Assembly: GCF_004349105.1 (NCBI RefSeq)
Contig: NZ_SMLB01000045.1
Location: 1 to 51,240 of the forward strand
Source: Jiangella aurantiaca
GTDB taxonomy: Bacteria; Actinomycetota; Actinomycetes; Jiangellales; Jiangellaceae
Direction: 5' to 3'
DNA length: 51,240 nt
This document shows, in pieces, positions 47,264 through 51,240 of this stretch. A model generated the notes under the pieces. The model was not told the origin of the DNA. It worked only from the letters and a program-made list of their open reading frames with translations, and searched no databases. Each line of letters begins with the position of its first letter. Positions within the stretch are counted from its first letter, which is position 1. A program made the position numbers and the translations under genes.

Positions 47264-48267
47264 CCCGCGCCGCCGTCTTCGGCGCCGGCTCGTGGGGGAC
47301 GGCGTTCGCGCTCGTGCTCGCCGACGCCGGTGCCGACGTCACCATGTGGGGCCGCCGGCCGGAGCTGTGCGAGACCATCAACGACACCCACACCAACCCC
47401 GACTACCTGCCCGGCGTCGCGCTGCCGCCGGTCATCCGAGCCACCCACGACCCCGCCGAGGCCGCCCGCCGGGCCGACCTCGTCGTTCTCGCCGTGCCGT
47501 CGCAGTCGCTGCGCGCCAACCTCGCCGAGTGGGCACCGGTGCTGCCGCCGTCGTCGGCCCTCGTCAGCCTGATGAAGGGGGTCGAGCTCGGCACGACGAA
47601 GCGGATGAGCGAGGTCATCGACGACGTCACCGACGCCGGTCCGAAGCGCATCGCCGCCGTCTCCGGGCCCAACCTCGCCGCCGAGATCGCCCAGCGGCAG
47701 CCGGCCGCGAGTGTCGTCGCCGCCGAGTCCGAGGAGCTCGCCCAGCAGATCCAGCGGGCCTGCCACTCGCCGCACTTCCGCCCGTACACCAACCACGACC
47801 TCGTCGGCGCGGAGCTCGGCGGCGCGGTGAAGAACGTCATCGCGCTGGCCGTCGGCATCGCCGCCGGGCTCGGGTTCGGCGACAACGCCCGCGCCAGCGT
47901 CATCACCCGCGGGCTGGCCGAGACCGCCCGGCTGGGCGCGGCCCTGGGCGCCGACGCGTACACGTTCTCCGGACTGGCCGGGCTCGGCGACCTGGTCGCG
48001 ACGTGCATGTCGCCGCTGTCGCGGAACCGCTCGTTCGGCGAGAAGCTGGGCCGCGGCATGACCGTCGCGGAGATCGTCGCCGGCACCCGGCAGGTCGCCG
48101 AGGGCGTGAAGTCGTGCGAGTCGATCCTCGACCTCGCCGGCCGGCACGACGTCGACATGCCGATCGTCCAGCACGTCACCTCGGTGGTTCGCGGGAAGCT
48201 CACGCCGGCGGAGATGGTGGGATCGCTGCTGTCCCGATCGGCCAAGCCGGAGCGTCACGGGCATTGA
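47260..48267 (+). CDS. gpsA: Glycerol-3-phosphate dehydrogenase [NAD(P)+]
   Basis: A 335-residue enzyme reducing dihydroxyacetone phosphate to sn-glycerol-3-phosphate for phospholipids. NAD loop VFGAGSWGTAFALVLADAGA; catalytic and substrate segments VSLMKGVELGT, AVSGPNLAAEIAQRQP, ELGGAVKNVIALAVGIAAGL, GFGDNARASVITRGLAE and TFSGLAGLGDLVATCMSPLS. GTG start overlaps plsC, so two consecutive phospholipid steps are coupled. GAGGA in the stop region then serves ddl. Confidence 0.96.
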   Translation: MTRAAVFGAGSWGTAFALVLADAGADVTMWGRRPELCETINDTHTNPDYLPGVALPPVIRATHDPAEAARRADLVVLAVPSQSLRANLAEWAPVLPPSSALVSLMKGVELGTTKRMSEVIDDVTDAGPKRIAAVSGPNLAAEIAQRQPAASVVAAESEELAQQIQRACHSPHFRPYTNHDLVGAELGGAVKNVIALAVGIAAGLGFGDNARASVITRGLAETARLGAALGADAYTFSGLAGLGDLVATCMSPLSRNRSFGEKLGRGMTVAEIVAGTRQVAEGVKSCESILDLAGRHDVDMPIVQHVTSVVRGKLTPAEMVGSLLSRSAKPERHGH

Positions 48268-48275
48268 GGACGGGT

Positions 48276-49403
48276 ATGGTCGGCGCGATGAACGCCTCGC
48301 AGGACCGCCGCATCAGAGTCGCCGTCGTGTTCGGCGGCCGAAGCTCGGAGCACGAGATCTCGTGCGTCACCGCCGGGGGAGTGCTCGCCGCCCTCGACCC
48401 GCGCCGCTACGAGGTGCTGCCCATCGGCATCACCACGTCCGGCCGCTGGGTGCTGACCAGCGGTGATCCCCGGCAGCTGGCGATCACCGAGGGCCGCTTG
48501 CCCCACGTCGACGACGAGGGCGGCACCGTCGTGCTGCCCGGCCGCGGCGAGCTGGCGGTGCAGTCGCCCGGCGAGGTGCCGCGCGCGCTCGGCGCGGTCG
48601 ACGTCGTGTTCCCGTTGCTGCACGGCCCGTACGGCGAGGACGGCACCATCCAGGGGCTGCTCGAGCTGGCCGACGTCCGCTACGTCGGCTCCGGCGTGCT
48701 GGCGTCGGCCGTCGGCATGGACAAGCACGTCATGAAGCTGCTGCTGGCCGGCGCCGGGCTGCCGGTCGCCCGGCACGTGCTGGTCCGCCCGTCGGCGTGG
48801 GAGCCGCAGCGCGACCGCGTCGTCGCCGAGGTCGAGCGGACGCTCGGCTGGCCGGTCTTCGTCAAGCCGGCCCGTGCGGGGTCGAGCATGGGCGTCAGCA
48901 AGGCGCGCGACGCGGCCGAGCTGGAGGCTGCCGTCCTGGCCGCCCGCGAGCACGACCCGAAGGTGCTGGTCGAGGAGGCCGTCGTCGGGCGCGAGGTCGA
49001 GTGCGGCGTGCTCGAGGGCCAGGGCGGCGGCGAGCCCGAGGCCAGCGTCGTCGGCGAGATCCGGCTCGGCGCCGACCACGAGCTGTACGACTTCCAGGCC
49101 AAGTACCTCCCCGGCGACGACGTCGCCCTCGACATCCCCGCCGACCTGCCGGCCGACGTCGCCGAGCGGGTGCGCCGGATGTCGATCGAGGCGTTCCTGG
49201 CGCTGTCGTGCGAGAGCCTCGCGCGGGTCGACTTCTTCCTCCGCGACGACGGGTCGCTGATGGTCAACGAGCTGAACACGATGCCGGGCTTCACCCCGAC
49301 GTCGATGTTCCCGCAGCTGTGGGCGAAGACCGGCATCGACTACCCGTCGCTGGTCGACCGCCTCGTCGACACCGCGCTGCGGCGGCCGACGGGGTTGCGC
49401 TGA
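48276..49403 (+). CDS. ddl: D-alanine--D-alanine ligase
   Basis: A 375-residue ATP-grasp enzyme of peptidoglycan synthesis. N-terminal VVFGGRSSEHEISCVTAGGV, then VVFPLLHGPYGEDGTIQGLL, the ATP-grasp region FVKPARAGSSMGVSKARDAA, and metal-site end DFFLRDDGSLMVNELNTMPG. The ATG at 48276 lies 5 bases after GAGGA; the second ATG at 48288 is also possible. In the conserved cluster plsC-gpsA-ddl of actinomycetes. It ends before the convergent acetyltransferase gene; the 65 bp between hold only a 6-bp hairpin over the latter's stop. Confidence 0.96.
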   Translation: MVGAMNASQDRRIRVAVVFGGRSSEHEISCVTAGGVLAALDPRRYEVLPIGITTSGRWVLTSGDPRQLAITEGRLPHVDDEGGTVVLPGRGELAVQSPGEVPRALGAVDVVFPLLHGPYGEDGTIQGLLELADVRYVGSGVLASAVGMDKHVMKLLLAGAGLPVARHVLVRPSAWEPQRDRVVAEVERTLGWPVFVKPARAGSSMGVSKARDAAELEAAVLAAREHDPKVLVEEAVVGREVECGVLEGQGGGEPEASVVGEIRLGADHELYDFQAKYLPGDDVALDIPADLPADVAERVRRMSIEAFLALSCESLARVDFFLRDDGSLMVNELNTMPGFTPTSMFPQLWAKTGIDYPSLVDRLVDTALRRPTGLR

Positions 49404-49468
49404 TTCCCTTTCCCTTGTGGGACTCGCTGCCCACCTGGACCTCGCGGTCGGCGTTCGGCGAGCCGCCG

Positions 49469-49990
49469 TCAGGCGGCGTCGCGCGCGTACACGACCACGT
49501 CCAGGCCGTCGTGCGTCGCCTCCTCCCAGAGGGAGAAGCCGAGCCTGCGCATGACGGCGACCGACCGCGTGTTCGCGGGGACCGTGATGGAGATCAGCCG
49601 CCGCAGGCGCAGTTCGCCGAACGCGTGCTCCAGCCACGCCGTGGCCGCCTCGGTGGCGTAGCCGTGCCCCCAGGCGTGCGTCGCCAGCCGCCAGCCGATC
49701 TCGACGTCGTCGGGGTACCAGCAGTGGCGGTGGATGCCGGTGAAGCCGAGGAACGCGCCGTCGGCGGTCCGCTCCACCGCGGCCAGGCCGTACCCGTCGC
49801 GCAGGTGCTGCTCGCGCATCTTTGCGAGCATGCGGTCGGACGACGCGCGGTCCAGCGGTCCGGTGGTGAAGTGCTCCATGACGGCCGGATCGGCGTTCAT
49901 GGCGGCGAACGCGTCGGCGTCGCGCGGTTCGATGGGGCGCAGGGTCAGGCGTTCAGTCGTCAGGGTGGTGGGCTGCTGCGTGGTGGGCAC
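49469..49990 (-). CDS. GNAT-family N-acetyltransferase (RimJ/RimL-like)
   Basis: A 173-residue acetyltransferase with the RimJ-type order: LTTERLTLRPIEPRDADAFA, VEIGWRLATHAWGHGYATEA (acetyl-CoA loop, motif A R/Q-x-x-G-x-G/A as THAWGHGYA), TAWLEHAFGELRLRRLISIT, and NTRSVAVMRRLGFSLWEE. Members acetylate protein N-termini, antibiotics or small amines. It is inserted between ddl and DUF3515, on the strand of the latter, which makes it a likely later arrival in the conserved cluster. Start GTG without a clear ribosome-binding site. Confidence 0.88.
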   Translation of the reverse strand: MPTTQQPTTLTTERLTLRPIEPRDADAFAAMNADPAVMEHFTTGPLDRASSDRMLAKMREQHLRDGYGLAAVERTADGAFLGFTGIHRHCWYPDDVEIGWRLATHAWGHGYATEAATAWLEHAFGELRLRRLISITVPANTRSVAVMRRLGFSLWEEATHDGLDVVVYARDAA

Positions 49991-49999
49991 CGCCCGACG

Positions 50000-50461
50000 T
50001 TAGCGCAGCGCCCGCTCCGGGACGGTGTCGAGGATCGCCGTCGCGAGGTCGGCCAGCACGTTCGCCTCGGGCGCGTAGTCGTCGGGGACGGCGACCTCGA
50101 CCAGGATCTCCCGATCGACGGCGGTGAAGAAGATGCCGCCCTCGCCCTCGTCGGCCAGCCAGCCGACGCCGTCGACGTCGAACAGCTGGGCGTCCGGGCG
50201 GTACGAGGCGGGCATCGGGACGCCGCAGCGCAGCACGATGGGCGGCTGGCCCCAGGCGGCCACGTACTCCGAGGACGGGTCGACGTCGCGCCGGACCGCG
50301 TCGTCGACGGTGTCGGGGAGGGCGTCCTGCAGAGCGGTGCAGACGTCGGCGCTGCCGGGCTCGGGCTCGTGCGGTTCGACGTCGACGGCGCCGTACCCGC
50401 AGCCGGCCAGTCCCGTGGCGAGGAGGATGGCGCCCAGCGTCAGATGTGGACGACGGGGCAC
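50000..50461 (-). CDS. DUF3515 lipoprotein
   Basis: A 153-residue actinobacterial lipoprotein: HLTLGAILLATGLAGCGYGA has the lipobox LAGC, and the mature part reads SADVCTALQDALPDTVDDAV and WGQPPIVLRCGVPMPASY, ending with VAVPDDYAPEANVLADLATA. DUF3515 proteins keep two cysteines (VCTAL, LRCGV) that may pair; function unknown. The GTG at 50461 lies inside the end of the AsnC-type gene (22-bp overlap), so translation is coupled. Always found between ddl and thiL in many actinomycetes. Confidence 0.85.
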   Translation of the reverse strand: MPRRPHLTLGAILLATGLAGCGYGAVDVEPHEPEPGSADVCTALQDALPDTVDDAVRRDVDPSSEYVAAWGQPPIVLRCGVPMPASYRPDAQLFDVDGVGWLADEGEGGIFFTAVDREILVEVAVPDDYAPEANVLADLATAILDTVPERALR

Positions 50462-50676
50462 GTGAGGGTGCGGGTGATGCCGTCGACCGTCTGCACCTTG
50501 GCGACCACGAGCTTCCCCAAGTCGTCGACGTTCCCGGCCTCGGCGCGCACGATGACGTCGTACGGCCCGGTCACGTCTTCGGCGAGCGTGACGCCGTCGA
50601 TCTCGGAGATCTTCCGGGCGACCTCGGCGGCCTTGCCCACCTCGGTCTGGATCAGGATGTAAGCCTGGACGACCAC
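50440..50676 (-). CDS. Stand-alone AsnC/Lrp ligand-binding domain (RAM) protein
   Basis: A 78-residue protein that is only the ligand-binding half of Lrp/AsnC regulators: VVQAYILIQTEVGKAAEVAR, ISEIDGVTLAEDVTGPYDVI, VRAEAGNVDDLGKLVVAKVQ, ending TRTLTCPVVHI. It has no DNA-binding domain. Such proteins form dimers or octamers that bind amino acids and may modulate full-length Lrp proteins. The gene is conserved beside thiL in actinomycetes and is divergent from it. Confidence 0.9.
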   Translation of the reverse strand: MVVQAYILIQTEVGKAAEVARKISEIDGVTLAEDVTGPYDVIVRAEAGNVDDLGKLVVAKVQTVDGITRTLTCPVVHI

Positions 50677-50764
50677 GGGTTTGCCCTCCCACGCGTGCGT
50701 GAAGTGTGCGAACGGTCAACCTACCTGGTCGAGGATTGGTGCGGGAGCAGAGGGAGCGCAGAGA

Positions 50765-51240
50765 ATGCCCGACAGCGTTGGCGACCTGGGAGAGTTCGGC
50801 CTCATCGGTGCCGTGACCGCGCGGCTGCCGCAGGGTCCGGACGTCCTCCTCGGCCCCGGCGACGACTCCGCCGTCGTCGCGGCGCCCGACGGCCGGGTGG
50901 TGGTGACGACCGACCTGCTGATCGAGAATCGGCACTTCCGCCGCGACTGGTCCGACCCCGTCGACGTCGGCCACAAGGCGGCCGCCCAGAACCTCTCCGA
51001 CATCGAGGCCATGGGCGCCCGCCCGACGTCCCTGGTGGTGGGGCTGGGGGTGCCGGCCGACCTGCCGGCGTCGTGGGCGGTCTCGCTGGCGTCCGGCCTG
51101 GGTGAGGAGGCCGCGTTGGTGGGCGCCTCGGTGGTGGGCGGTGACGTCGTGCGCTCGCCGCTGGTCGTGGTGTCGGTGACGGCGCTCGGCACGCTGTCGG
51201 GTGCGGAGCCGGTGACGCGGGCGGGCGCGCGGCCAGGCGA
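50765..51240 (+). CDS. thiL: Thiamine-monophosphate kinase, N-terminal part
   Basis: The gene runs off the right edge; about 158 residues are visible. ThiL makes thiamine diphosphate from the monophosphate with ATP. Visible motifs are LGEFGLIGAVTARLPQGPDV, LLGPGDDSAVVAAPDGRVVV (metal-binding Asp pair), TTDLLIENRHFRRDWSDPVD, KAAAQNLSDIEAMGARPTSL and LVGASVVGGDVVRS. The ATG at 50765 follows a GGGAGCG stretch 9 bases upstream. Divergent from the AsnC-type gene. Confidence 0.93.
   Translation, partial: MPDSVGDLGEFGLIGAVTARLPQGPDVLLGPGDDSAVVAAPDGRVVVTTDLLIENRHFRRDWSDPVDVGHKAAAQNLSDIEAMGARPTSLVVGLGVPADLPASWAVSLASGLGEEAALVGASVVGGDVVRSPLVVVSVTALGTLSGAEPVTRAGARPG

Noticed and set aside
46836-48275. 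Apparent 480-codon extension of ddl
   Set aside because: Shadow of plsC and gpsA; ddl starts at 48276 after GAGGA.

Overview
The window is high-GC DNA (roughly 70% or more by eye). It has many GTG starts, ATGA/GTGA stop-start overlaps, F420 metabolism (cofC, a luciferase-like oxidoreductase) and the conserved actinobacterial block ndgR-leuC-leuD-hup ... plsC-gpsA-ddl-DUF3515-AsnC-thiL. It is a chromosomal segment of an actinomycete, possibly Jiangella-like. The genus is an inference from gene style, not a measurement. No rRNA, tRNA, CRISPR, IS transposase or prophage was found.

Layout. (1) 1-3.5 kb: sugar catabolism, with the 3' end of an FGGY kinase, a class II AraD/FucA-type aldolase, a LacI regulator and a class II FBA-type aldolase. 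(2) 3.5-4.4 kb: a VapBC toxin-antitoxin module preceded by a decayed copy of itself. (3) 4.4-10.3 kb: an ECF-like sigma factor divergent from a giant LPXTG-anchored surface protein with five tandem ~135-residue repeats; a perfect CRP-type palindrome lies between them. (4) 10.3-11.5 kb: a nucleotidyltransferase-fold protein plus an XRE protein, a toxin-antitoxin-like pair. (5) 11.5-24.5 kb: a carbohydrate-use locus with a Tat-exported beta-helix protein, secreted beta-propeller, phosphotriesterase-type lactonase, GntR/HutC regulator, ROK kinase, SIS isomerase, SDR, FAD oxidoreductase, an ABC importer lacking its ATPase, and an internally deleted dehydrogenase. Two stretches within it share an operator-like sequence.

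(6) 24.5-31.7 kb: single genes and small operons, including a CBS protein, methylglyoxal synthase, a metallothionein-like protein, an SRPBCC protein with a coupled 38-residue protein, an LLM oxidoreductase, a small methyltransferase, a CDGSH protein fused by overlap to a heme-oxygenase-like diiron oxidase, a frameshifted alcohol dehydrogenase, and an ArsR-type regulator with a coupled membrane coiled-coil protein. (7) 31.6-33.3 kb: a ClgR/PopR-type regulator ending in LAA, convergent with two clpP genes of which one has lost two catalytic residues. (8) 33.3-41.7 kb: accessory genes (HNH endonuclease, AraC, VOC, MFS, DUF3800, SDR, orphan response regulator, EamA, CGNR) with several gene relics. 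(9) 41.7 kb to the end: core metabolism and envelope genes.

The most interesting items are the half-degenerate ClpP pair with its self-limiting regulator, the GntR-controlled locus with no recognisable glycoside hydrolase, and the HDO-CDGSH pair. Repeated truncated genes at 3.5, 24.3, 31.4, 33.4 and 40 kb show ongoing erosion of accessory DNA.
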